Assembly: GCA_049334165.1 (NCBI GenBank)
Contig: JBEGHD010000002.1
DNA from: JBEGHD01 sp049334165
GTDB taxonomy: Bacteria > Bacteroidota > Bacteroidia > Flavobacteriales_D > Sanyastnellaceae
Length of the DNA: 64,000 nucleotides
Direction: 5' to 3' (one strand)
The notes beneath the pieces were generated by a model that made no database searches, had not been told where the DNA came from, and worked only from the letters and a program-made list of their open reading frames with translations. The position numbers and the translations under genes were made by a program. Shown here one piece after another: positions 1 to 6,314 of this stretch (position 1 is its first letter; each line of letters begins with the position of its first letter).

Positions 1-100
1 AAATTCAAGATATTGCAATCAATGAACTCTAAGAATTAAAAACGAAAATCAACGGCTCCGAAAATCCGCACGATTTTTTAGCCAAGGACGTTGTGCACAA
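1..100 (+). repeat. attC-like site, right half only
   Basis: Positions 54-92 resemble the right arms of the later sites: a GGCTCCGAAAATCCGCAC segment, then TTTTTTAGCCAAGGAC, then the GTT core at 90-92. The matching left arm would lie upstream of the window. The bases after GTT (GTTGTGCACA, 90-99) are the inverse of TGTGCACAAC at 507-516, which begins the next site. Confidence 0.6.
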
Positions 101-124
101 GCTAAAAAAACTAACGTCAATAAA

Positions 125-490
125 ATGAAACTCCTCATATCGACAATCATTTTGACTTTGACGACCTGCGTTGGACAACGCCAAAATTTGGACTACCCGA
201 CCGATATTAAAGAAATTAAGGAAGTGACTTTGACTCGGCCTGACAAAGAATCAAATGGAAAATTTGCGACAATCAAAGATTTGACTGAAGAAGAGATCAA
301 AGAACTTTTGAAAGCTCTAGAAAACTCAAAACCAGTTGGCCCGTGGAAATTCATTCCCGACTATTTCATTGTCTTTACGACAACAGAAAACGAGACTAAA
401 CGAATAAAAATTAACGGAAACAAAGTCAAAGGGTACGACAGCGACTATACCTATGAGATTGACCAACTCGATTTTTTAGAAGAGTTTTGA
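125..490 (+). CDS. Small putative lipoprotein, cassette-borne
   Basis: The product is 121 residues and I do not recognise its family. It starts with a short hydrophobic segment ending in LTTC at about residue 15, which could be a lipoprotein signal (lipobox), followed by a lysine- and glutamate-rich domain of mixed strands and helices. The start is the only ATG near the upstream attC-like core, 33 bp after it. It is the sole gene in the first cassette of the array, and its stop lies 17 bp before the next attC-like site, the tight packing typical of gene cassettes. No promoter is obvious. Cell-envelope location is inferred from the signal only. Confidence 0.6.
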   Translation: MKLLISTIILTLTTCVGQRQNLDYPTDIKEIKEVTLTRPDKESNGKFATIKDLTEEEIKELLKALENSKPVGPWKFIPDYFIVFTTTENETKRIKINGNKVKGYDSDYTYEIDQLDFLEEF

Positions 491-506
491 AAAAAGAAAA
501 AAAGCC

Positions 507-643
507 TGTGCACAACATCGGCTATAGCAAATGCGGGCTGACTGCTTAAAAATGAATATTTTACAACTAAATAAATTTACGGTAGGCGGACAAGAAAGCG
601 GTTTCAAAATCCCGCAATTGCCATAGCCAGGGCCGTTGGCGTG
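507..643 (+). repeat. attC-like site A
   Basis: The left arm has core CACAAC then ATC and GGCTATAGCAAATGCGGG (514-537). The right arm is CCCGCAATTGCCATAGCC, then AGGGCC and core GTT at 635-637. The arms pair over about 18 bp with two mismatches. They carry unequal unpaired spacers (ATC against GGCCCT) next to the cores, as in attC hairpins. The central loop of about 70 nt contains GGACAAG. Confidence 0.65.
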
Positions 644-658
644 CATGTAAAACAGACA

Positions 659-1492
659 ATGAGCAGATTAGAAAAAATATGGACTGACTTAAAGGACTTG
701 AAAACCGATGCTCAAGTTTTAAGCTATTGGGAAAACAGACAGTCCAGAATTTTGGAAACCCTAAAAACTGCGGACTCGGACTATGACACAGCCACTAATA
801 TCATCCACCGTCTAGCAAAATCGCTTAATGACAGGGAAAAGTATTCTGCTGTTTATTACCTATACAAAGCGGGCTATCAACCGATAGAAAACAAACTCAA
901 TCAGACCGACCAATTAAACGAAGTCAAATACGAACTCGGACGCGGACTTCATCACAACAGAAAATACAACCATTCCAAACGACTTTTTAATGAGTTAGCA
1001 AATACGGATTTTGACACAAGCAGAATTGACGGATGGTGGAATCAAACAGCCTTTGCAAGCACAAGAGACAGAATTTGGTTTCAAACGGATGTTCTTCCAG
1101 CAATTGGACGATTTGCGATTATGGTCGCCTACATATTGATTGCCATAAAAGCAGAAGAGTTTCTAATCTCAACAACAGTTTACATAATACTCTTTGAGCT
1201 TTATGAGACATGGTGGTATCAATACAAAGTGTCGAGTTATTTAAAGGAATTTGAAGGTGCAGCAGAGACCGCAGACATTAAAAGGAACATCAAGAAAAAG
1301 ATACTGATTGAACTTGGAATTTCGATTCTGTTTTATCCAATCTATTTCCTGAAACAAGAATGGTTACTGCCCTTGGTATTGATAATCGCAGTTTATTTTC
1401 AGATTTTCCATTACGGACTGAACTACTATTATTTACCGAAACTGATTGGAGACTTAAATAGAAAAAACACGACACGCCAACATCGGCTATAG
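659..1492 (+). CDS. Cassette-borne membrane protein with TPR-like N-terminus
   Basis: I do not recognise the family. From the ATG at 659 the product is 277 residues. A GTG 18 bp upstream would place the start inside the recombination site, so I prefer the ATG. Residues 1-125 are helical and look TPR-like (repeated YYLYKAGY and KRLFNEL helices). About four hydrophobic segments follow between residues 140 and 260. The last three codons before the stop (HRL) and the TAG itself are supplied by the next attC-like site, where GGCTATAG provides the stop. It is the only gene of its cassette. Function is unknown; the topology suggests an inner-membrane protein. Confidence 0.65.
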   Translation: MSRLEKIWTDLKDLKTDAQVLSYWENRQSRILETLKTADSDYDTATNIIHRLAKSLNDREKYSAVYYLYKAGYQPIENKLNQTDQLNEVKYELGRGLHHNRKYNHSKRLFNELANTDFDTSRIDGWWNQTAFASTRDRIWFQTDVLPAIGRFAIMVAYILIAIKAEEFLISTTVYIILFELYETWWYQYKVSSYLKEFEGAAETADIKRNIKKKILIELGISILFYPIYFLKQEWLLPLVLIIAVYFQIFHYGLNYYYLPKLIGDLNRKNTTRQHRL

Positions 1493-1607
1493 CAAATGCG
1501 GGCTAAAGTGCTAAAATGAAAGTGATTACACAAAATAAACTTACTGCTAAACGGACAAGTAAGTGCCTTGAAATCCCGCACTTGCCATAGCCAGGACCGT
1601 TATCACC
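1473..1607 (+). repeat. attC-like site B
   Basis: Core CGCCAAC (1475-1481) is followed by the same left arm as site A, GGCTATAGCAAATGCGGG. The right arm is CCCGCACTTGCCATAGCC, then AGGACC and GTT at 1599-1601. The loop contains CGGACAAGTAAG. The preceding core is the inverse of GTTGGCGTG at 635-643, and GTTATCACC after it is the inverse of GGTGATAAC at 3306-3314. Confidence 0.65.
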
Positions 1608-1715
1608 AATATACGAAGACCTAAATTCGACAGTCAAATCTATTTTTCGAAAAAATATTTTGTGAGGGTGTAATATTCTGCGACTTGAGCCACTAAACAA
1701 GAAAAGATTAAAATC

Positions 1716-2168
1716 ATGACAATTAAAAATGCGATTAACCTTTTCAACCGTTTGGTATCTGAGACCACAAAAAAGTCTGAAGTTAAGGTGTACAGGGATT
1801 TCATAGAAATACTTACTAATGTAGAAAAAAGACACTTAACGAAATCTGAAGTTGAATCCATAGAGACGAAACTTGATGCGCTTGAATTAATCAGTACCAC
1901 AACAAACAAGAAAAGACATTTTAAAAAAGCCCTTCAACAGTTTAAAAAGTATCTGAAGGATACCTTTTCTTTAATTACCAAAGGGCACTACGCAGGACTG
2001 GGCATAGCTTTAGGCGCCTCAACAGGTTTGCTTTTAGGAGTAATATTTCTACCGGGTTTAGAGCGGTCTATGGGAATTTCACTTGGTATTTCAGTTGGCA
2101 TCTTGATTGGTATAATCATAGCAAGTTATTTGGAATCTCAGGCTAAAGCTTCGGGAAACTTGATTTAA
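1716..2168 (+). CDS. Cassette-borne small membrane protein
   Basis: The product is 150 residues with no recognised family. Residues 1-85 are charged and helical. Residues 90-140 form two glycine-rich hydrophobic segments (GIALGASTGLLLGVIF and ISLGISVGILIGIIIA), so it should be a two-pass membrane protein with glycine-zipper-like helices. It is first of three genes in the largest cassette, 19 bp before the sigma-factor gene. The order suggests cotranscription with the sigma factor and a shared regulatory or envelope role, which is inference. It starts at the first ATG after a 115-bp leader that could hold a cassette promoter. Confidence 0.65.
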   Translation: MTIKNAINLFNRLVSETTKKSEVKVYRDFIEILTNVEKRHLTKSEVESIETKLDALELISTTTNKKRHFKKALQQFKKYLKDTFSLITKGHYAGLGIALGASTGLLLGVIFLPGLERSMGISLGISVGILIGIIIASYLESQAKASGNLI

Positions 2169-2187
2169 ACTACGAAAATATGAAAGC

Positions 2188-2679
2188 TTGAGTAATGACT
2201 TTTATGCCATATCGATTAATCCTTATGCTGCCATCATCATAAAGATATGCAGGGCCTATACAAATTCTCAGGAAGATTTCGAAGATTACTATCAGGAGGT
2301 GTGCTTACAAATCTGGAGAACCAGAAACAACTTCCGTGGGCAATCCGAATGGTCAACCTGGGTGTACAGGTTAGCATTGAATGTGAGTTTAACCATGCTG
2401 AAAAAAAAGAAAAATAATCAGCAGTATTTTACTTCTGAAATCTTGCCAAACGAATTGGCAGAAACTAGCCAAGCATTTCCGGACGAAGCACTCAATCAAT
2501 TGTATGATGCCATTAAACGTTTATCAGAAGTTGACAGAGGTGTAATACTACTTTACCTGGAAGAAAAGTCGTATAAGGAAATCGCTGAAATTACAGGCAC
2601 GAACCCTAACAACATTGGGGTACGAATTAAACGCATTAAAGAACGATTAAAGAAAATATTAGATGGAAAAGTCAATTGA
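2188..2679 (+). CDS. RNA polymerase sigma-70/ECF-type sigma factor, cassette-borne
   Basis: The product is 163 residues, normal for ECF sigma factors. Region 2 is visible at about residues 20-75 (DFEDYYQEVCLQIW, then STWVYRLALN). Region 4 is at about 110-160 (LSEVDRGVILLYLEEKSYKEIAEITG, a helix-turn-helix). The only plausible start is TTG at 2188. An ATG at 2180 opens a different frame that stops at once, so a small frameshift near the start cannot be excluded. It overlaps the following membrane-protein gene by 17 bp, typical of sigma/anti-sigma pairs. ECF factors redirect RNA polymerase on an envelope or environmental signal. Finding one inside an attC-bounded cassette is unusual. Confidence 0.85.
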   Translation: MSNDFYAISINPYAAIIIKICRAYTNSQEDFEDYYQEVCLQIWRTRNNFRGQSEWSTWVYRLALNVSLTMLKKKKNNQQYFTSEILPNELAETSQAFPDEALNQLYDAIKRLSEVDRGVILLYLEEKSYKEIAEITGTNPNNIGVRIKRIKERLKKILDGKVN

Positions 2680-3301
2680 ATCAATTTGGAAGCAAGGTTT
2701 TTTAAATAGTGATGCATTGGTTGCCCCAAAGCTGAACAACCTGTACAATCAAAAATCGATACATGTCATCGATAAGTTTAAACGAATGTTCAAAATTAAC
2801 CTGATTGCAATCGTTATAGGTTCAATCCTCTTTTTGGGGATTTCATTTTTGATTGGGATTCCTTGGATGGGAATAGGCTTTTTTTTGACACTAAGTGTAA
2901 TCGTAATAGTCAACCGAAGGCTTTCCAGAGGATTAGCTAAAATTGATAAGAGCGAAAGCAGCTACCATTATATCAAAGCATTTGACAACTGGATGAAGCA
3001 GCAAGTCAGTGTAAATAGTCTAATGGCCAGATTCTATTATCCTTTGTTCTTTTTGTCTATTCTACTTGGTTTTTGGCAGCAATTAGGTGAAGCAGTTACG
3101 AATAAGTTGGTTTTAAACTATCCTGGCATTGACCTTATTTTTGGTGTGCCGCTATTTCTCATCATTGGCGTGGTTTTAATGATGGTTTTACTCTCCTACT
3201 TTGGGGCAAGAATATACATTTGGGATTTGAAGGTTGTCTATGGAGGTGTACTCAGAAAGCTGGATGAAATTATTGCCGACATGGAAGAATTAAGAAAATA
3301 A
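2663..3301 (+). CDS. Four-helix membrane protein, probable anti-sigma factor partner
   Basis: The product is 212 residues. The N-terminal 40 residues are soluble, followed by hydrophobic pairs at about 45-85 and 125-190, giving four membrane helices with a short cytoplasmic tail. The start codon lies inside the end of the sigma gene (17-bp overlap), so translation is probably coupled. Many ECF factors are held inactive by a membrane protein encoded immediately downstream; that is the most likely role here, but no anti-sigma sequence motif is clear to me. It ends 4 bp before attC-like site C, closing the cassette. Confidence 0.6.
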   Translation: MEKSIESIWKQGFLNSDALVAPKLNNLYNQKSIHVIDKFKRMFKINLIAIVIGSILFLGISFLIGIPWMGIGFFLTLSVIVIVNRRLSRGLAKIDKSESSYHYIKAFDNWMKQQVSVNSLMARFYYPLFFLSILLGFWQQLGEAVTNKLVLNYPGIDLIFGVPLFLIIGVVLMMVLLSYFGARIYIWDLKVVYGGVLRKLDEIIADMEELRK

Positions 3302-3305
3302 TACT

Positions 3306-3440
3306 GGTGATAACATTGGCTAAGAAAACATAGGGCAGACATGGCTTTCAGAAAGGTTGGTTCATCTAGCAAGCTTTGGTTTCGGTGGACAAGTAATCGC
3401 TCCGAAAGCCCTACGTTTCTTAGCCTAGAACGTTAAGCTT
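3306..3440 (+). repeat. attC-like site C
   Basis: The left arm has core GATAAC then ATT and GGCTAAGAAAACATAGGGC. The right arm is GCCCTACGTTTCTTAGCC, then TAGAAC and GTT at 3432-3434. The arms pair over about 18 bp although their sequence differs from sites A and B, so structure rather than sequence is conserved. The loop contains GGTGGACAAGTAATCGC, the same GGACAAG motif. GTTAAGC matches the canonical GTTRRRY core. Confidence 0.65.
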
Positions 3441-3447
3441 CCTTTGA

Positions 3448-3711
3448 ATGAAAAAAGAACTACTTGACATCCTTTACAATCAGACTCTATTCTTTTCCGA
3501 AAATGGAAAATCAAATATTGATAGTCCGAATATCATGGTTCAAGAAACTCATAAGAGTTCCGGAAAATCAAGGAAAGAAGTAATCGGACTTTTTAAAGAA
3601 CTAACTGACATTGGATTCATAGAGAAAGTGCCTGATGAAGAATATGCTTATCGAGTAAGGGAAATGATGAGTATTCAAGAAATAAAAAAACGAAAGCTTA
3701 ACAATACCTAG
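3448..3711 (+). CDS. Small cassette-borne protein, possible winged-helix
   Basis: The product is 87 residues and not assigned to a family. Residues 30-75 (HKSSGKSRKEVIGLFKELTDIGFIEKV) have the spacing of a small winged-helix domain: helix, recognition helix, then a hydrophobic wing ending in a YRVREM strand. DNA binding is therefore possible but not shown. It starts 14 bp after the GTT of site C. Its stop (TAG at 3709) lies just after the AAC core of the next, broken attC-like site, as for the 659-1492 gene. It is the last recognisable gene of the array. Confidence 0.55.
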   Translation: MKKELLDILYNQTLFFSENGKSNIDSPNIMVQETHKSSGKSRKEVIGLFKELTDIGFIEKVPDEEYAYRVREMMSIQEIKKRKLNNT

Positions 3712-3735
3712 AATTAATGCGGCCATTTCGTCTTC
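3694..3735 (+). repeat. Broken attC-like site (left core only)
   Basis: AAGCTTAAC (3694-3702) is the exact inverse of GTTAAGCTT at 3432-3440 and fits the RYYYAAC core, so it closes the fourth cassette. No pairing right arm with a GTT core follows. The sequence instead runs into a palindrome at 3736. The site is probably truncated by a deletion or insertion that ended the array. Confidence 0.45.
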
Positions 3736-3749
3736 CTGCCTACCGGCAG
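3736..3749. repeat. Short GC-rich palindrome, copy 1
   Basis: CTGCCTACCGGCAG is a near-palindrome sitting exactly where the cassette array breaks off. A related palindrome, CTACCGGCAGGTAG, is at 5177-5190, next to the copA remnant. Both have GGAAAACC close by. They look like copies of a dispersed repeat marking junctions in this mosaic region. Confidence 0.4.
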
Positions 3750-3861
3750 CAGACACAGACGCGGTTGACGATGACGATTTCGGTACTTTTTTTTGGAACT
3801 TGCGGAAAACCGCACTGGCTTTAGCCAAACTGTAATCAGCGAAATACTAGAATGCGCCAAT

Positions 3862-4383
3862 ATGAAAAAACTAATCAACTCGGGAGAAGTCTATTATTTA
3901 AAGTCGGCCAACGTTATTGGGAGCAAGAATATTCAACTTCTATTGCGGCAAGAGAGTAAATATTTTTTGCGAAATAGTCGAGAGAATGAGTACGATTACG
4001 TGAACTTTTCATTGGTTATATGGATGAATAATCCGAAGGATGCCGAATACTACTTTTCTGAGATCAATAAGTATTTTTTAGATGATACCTTGTCAATTGA
4101 TTTGGTATCTGTGAATTCATTGGAAGAATTTGAACTTGAACTGATTGGTGGTACTGATTATCTAATAAAGGTCAAGAATTACAGTGAGAATATTCTCAGT
4201 CAATTTAAAGAAGACTGGGTTGATAGGTATTTGTATGCAACTAGTCGAGTCTTCGAAGAAATGGAAACAAATACGAGATACCGTGATTTAATAGAGAGTT
4301 TGAAAAGATTGGCCGAGTATTCCAAAGATAAAATGGCAACCGAGGTTTTAGAACGAATAGAAAAATTTGAAAAGAAAAACTGA
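3862..4383 (+). CDS. Hypothetical protein
   Basis: The product is 173 residues from the ATG at 3862. The frame is open to a TTG at 3793, but the upstream part covers two small hairpins and is unlikely to be coding. The central part alternates strands and short helices (SLVIWMNNPKDAEYYFSEINKYF, then LEEFELELIGGTDYLIKVKNY). The last 50 residues form a charged helix (RVFEEMETNTRYRDLIESLKRL). There is no signal peptide or membrane segment, so it should be cytoplasmic. I do not recognise the family. It follows the broken end of the cassette array and may be a relict cassette gene, though its flanks show only weak attC-like traces. Confidence 0.55.
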   Translation: MKKLINSGEVYYLKSANVIGSKNIQLLLRQESKYFLRNSRENEYDYVNFSLVIWMNNPKDAEYYFSEINKYFLDDTLSIDLVSVNSLEEFELELIGGTDYLIKVKNYSENILSQFKEDWVDRYLYATSRVFEEMETNTRYRDLIESLKRLAEYSKDKMATEVLERIEKFEKKN

Positions 4384-4512
4384 TATTACTGGAATAGTCC
4401 AAGCCAACTTTGCCCTGTTTCAAATAGGGACATCCAGTTGAAGTTGATACTTTATTTAAAATCATTAAACAAACGTTGGTGTTTTAAAACCGTTCGCAAC
4501 TGTAGAGGCAGT

Positions 4513-4917
4513 ATGATTAGAAAAGTCGTATATATCGCAGCAATAGTATTTACAATTTCGTGCGTGACTCCATCTTCATGTGCTCCTTCATCTGACCCTT
4601 TAGCTGGTAAATGGAAGTTTTTCAAAGCACTGGAAGACAATGAAGGTATCCAGGTCTATGGCCCCAATGTCACGGATTCAAGAACAATTGAATTTTTTCC
4701 AAATGGGGAACTTCACCACTTTAATCATGGTTCAAGGGTTGGCCTTGGCCTTGATGAATATAAAGTCGATGGAGATTCAATAACTATCGCGAGTTACGAT
4801 ATCCTTCCAGAAGGAAAACAACTAAGACGCAAATTAGTCGTGAGTTTTGCAACTGAAAACGACACGTTAATAATTGAGGATGGAATAATAAGTATGATCT
4901 ACTTGAAGTTAGATTAA
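4513..4917 (+). CDS. Small lipoprotein with lipocalin-like fold
   Basis: The ATG at 4513 gives a 134-residue protein with a clean lipoprotein signal: MIRKVVYIAAIVF, then TISC at residue 17. A longer frame from 4438 would bury this signal, so the downstream start is chosen. The mature part has LAGKWKFFKALEDNEG, a TIEFFPNGELHHF strand and a closing DTLIIEDGIISMIYLKLD strand, the pattern of small lipocalin-like stress lipoproteins common in Bacteroidota. Ligand and role are unknown. It stands alone between the hypothetical gene and the copA remnant. Confidence 0.6.
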   Translation: MIRKVVYIAAIVFTISCVTPSSCAPSSDPLAGKWKFFKALEDNEGIQVYGPNVTDSRTIEFFPNGELHHFNHGSRVGLGLDEYKVDGDSITIASYDILPEGKQLRRKLVVSFATENDTLIIEDGIISMIYLKLD

Positions 4918-4950
4918 AAATAAAACATCAACTCAAAAATTATCTGATAG

Positions 4951-5107
4951 CTTCACCCCCTCTTCAATCTCAAACTATTACCAATTACAGTTACCGAGCT
5001 GAGGCTCATGGCCAGGGCTGCGAGCATGGGGCTGAGTAGAAGCCCGAAGAAAGGGAATAGCAATCTAGCTGCAATTAGAACTCCTCAAGCGTTGTCAGCA
5101 AAGGCTA
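4951..5107 (-). pseudogene. Decayed 3' end of a copper P-type ATPase gene
   Basis: This stretch aligns over its whole length with the 3' end of the intact copA (6168-6325) in the same orientation. Read on the minus strand it encodes about 50 codons of the CopA C-terminus, ending in the identical NSLRLKRG and stop. One codon is an internal TGA where copA has leucine. Most differences near the stop are synonymous, so this is an old paralogous or displaced copA end rather than a recent exact copy. Upstream sequence unrelated to copA begins at about 5108. Together with copA it brackets the winged-helix/nucleotidyltransferase genes as a direct repeat. Confidence 0.75.
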
Positions 5108-5176
5108 GTCTTCCTCCAGGCAGCAAAAAATACAGTTAACAATCTGGCTTTTTTAGGAATTTACGGAAAACCCTGA

Positions 5177-5190
5177 CTACCGGCAGGTAG
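5177..5190. repeat. Short GC-rich palindrome, copy 2
   Basis: CTACCGGCAGGTAG is related to the palindrome at 3736-3749. It lies between the copA remnant and the promoter of the winged-helix gene. Confidence 0.35.
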
Positions 5191-5242
5191 GCCCATCAGC
5201 TTCAGCCTAATCGTGATATGTTGTTTCCCGTATTAATTCTTG

Positions 5243-5266
5243 ATTCGCGATTCGCGAATTGCGAAT
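5243..5266. promoter_or_regulatory. Near-perfect palindromic operator
   Basis: A 24-bp sequence built from ATTCGCGA and TTGCGAAT halves around TTCGCGAA is palindromic except for one mismatched pair. It ends 36 bp before the ATG of the winged-helix gene and overlaps where its promoter should be. It is probably the binding site through which that protein represses its own operon; this is inference from position and symmetry. Confidence 0.6.
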
Positions 5267-5302
5267 ATACTTCTTATATTTACCTCTCAAACGAACAGTC
5301 GT

Positions 5303-5821
5303 ATGAAAAAGCATAGCGGAATGAGGCCTCATGATATCGCTGTTTTGCTAAAAATAGCTAGTAAGGGGAGCGATAATTGGCTTATGAAAGACTTAGCCCA
5401 TGAGCTGATGATAAGTGCGAGCGAAATAAGTGAAAGCATCAACAGGTCAGTAATTGGTGGTTTAATAAGTAGCGATAAAAGAACGTTGAAGAAACTTGCT
5501 CTGCTAGACTTCCTGAAATCGGGTCTTCGCTATGTATATCCACAACAACCAGGCTCGATCACAAGAGGTGTAAATACAGCAATCTCTGCACCACCCCTGA
5601 ATGCCGAGTTTATGACTGAAGAAAAATTCGTTTGGCCCTATGGAAAAGGAAATAGTAGAGGACAGTCAGTCGAGCCGTTGCATCCAAATACTCCAGAAGC
5701 ATGTTTGAATGATGCTAAATATTATGAACTGATGGCTCTTGCAGATGCGATCAGAATTGGGAAAGTAAGAGAGCAGAACATTGCATTTGAGATGCTAAAA
5801 GAAAGGATTGATGATGCTTAA
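5303..5821 (+). CDS. Winged-helix DNA-binding protein, putative AbiEi-like antitoxin
   Basis: The product is 172 residues from the ATG at 5303; the frame upstream of it covers the palindromic operator. Residues 5-60 form a MarR-like winged helix (HDIAVLLKIASKGSDNWLMKDLAHEL, then ISASEISESINRSVIGGLIS). The C-terminal half holds a conserved-looking HPNTPEACLNDAKYYELMALADAIRIGKV segment with no assigned function. It overlaps the nucleotidyltransferase gene by 11 bp. A DNA-binding gene coupled to a nucleotidyltransferase gene is the arrangement of AbiE-type toxin-antitoxin pairs, so antitoxin and autorepressor is the likely role. The pairing is an inference; I cannot confirm the family. Confidence 0.65.
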   Translation: MKKHSGMRPHDIAVLLKIASKGSDNWLMKDLAHELMISASEISESINRSVIGGLISSDKRTLKKLALLDFLKSGLRYVYPQQPGSITRGVNTAISAPPLNAEFMTEEKFVWPYGKGNSRGQSVEPLHPNTPEACLNDAKYYELMALADAIRIGKVREQNIAFEMLKERIDDA

Positions 5822-6314
5822 AAATCAAACCATAAATTTAAAGGTCATTGAAAAAGTCGCACTAGCTCTTGGAGAATTAAATGACCAGGTCATTTATGTT
5901 GGTGGCGCTGTAGTGGTGTTGTATGTCACAGACGAAGGTGCCGAACAGCCACGACCCACCAAAGACATTGATATTTCAGTACAGATAAGCACGTACTCAC
6001 AAATGGATAAACTGCGGGAGAGACTAGCCAGTAAGAAAATCTATCCTGCCTCATCGGAAAAAGTCATGTATCGATATTCTTATGAGGGCATTCTAATTGA
6101 CTTCATTCCTTTCGAAGAAACTCTTCTGGGACCAACCAATAGTTGGTTGAAACCTGGCTTACGAATCCTTCACCCCCTCTTCAACCTCAAACTATTTCCA
6201 ATTACAGTTACCGAGCTCAAGCTCATGGCCAGGGCTGCGAGCATGGGGCTGAGTAAAATTCCGAAGAATGGAAACAGGAGGCCAGCTGCAATGGGTACGC
6301 CAAGGGCGTTGTAA
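5811..6314 (+). pseudogene. Truncated nucleotidyltransferase (AbiEii-like toxin)
   Basis: The start is ATG at 5811 (or 5814), inside the end of the winged-helix gene. Residues 1-115 contain the nucleotidyltransferase signature VGGAVVVLY, then PTKDIDISVQ, where GG and DxD bind NTP and metal. After NSWLKPG (about residue 118) the frame enters the 3' end of copA on the opposite strand. The last 48 or so codons are therefore antisense copA and not a natural C-terminus. Relatives run to about 250 residues, so roughly half of the protein is missing. The catalytic motif survives, but activity is doubtful. Confidence 0.7.

Larger units (their letters stand above)
1..3711 (+). mobile_element. Integron-like gene cassette array without integrase (CALIN-type)
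   Basis: Four gene-bearing segments are separated by imperfect palindromic sites of about 135 bp. Each site begins with an AAC-ending core and ends with a GTT core. Bases after each GTT match, inverted, the bases before the next AAC: 90-100 with 507-516, 635-643 with 1473-1481, 1599-1607 with 3306-3314, 3432-3440 with 3694-3702. This is how integron cassettes look after excision and insertion at GTT, because the two halves of one attC flank each cassette. Cassettes are about 91-635, 636-1599, 1600-3432 and 3433 onward. No integrase gene lies in the window; it may be to the left or absent. The attribution is inferred from structure, not from a database match. Confidence 0.7.

Noticed and set aside
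3700..3850. Possible further attC-like site, with GGCTTTAGCCAAACTGTAATC as a right arm
   Set aside because: No GTT core and no pairing left arm; similarity to the right arm at 76-92 is short.
4381..4450. Another possible attC-like site after the 3862-4383 gene
   Set aside because: The pairing (AACTTTGCCCT with AGGGACATCCAGTT) is weak and the core rule fails without inserting bases.
1..6300. Insertion sequence or prophage
   Set aside because: No transposase, phage structural gene or terminal repeats of IS type are seen.
5811..6314. Intact 168-residue nucleotidyltransferase toxin
   Set aside because: The final third is antisense to the copA 3' end, so the natural C-terminus is missing.
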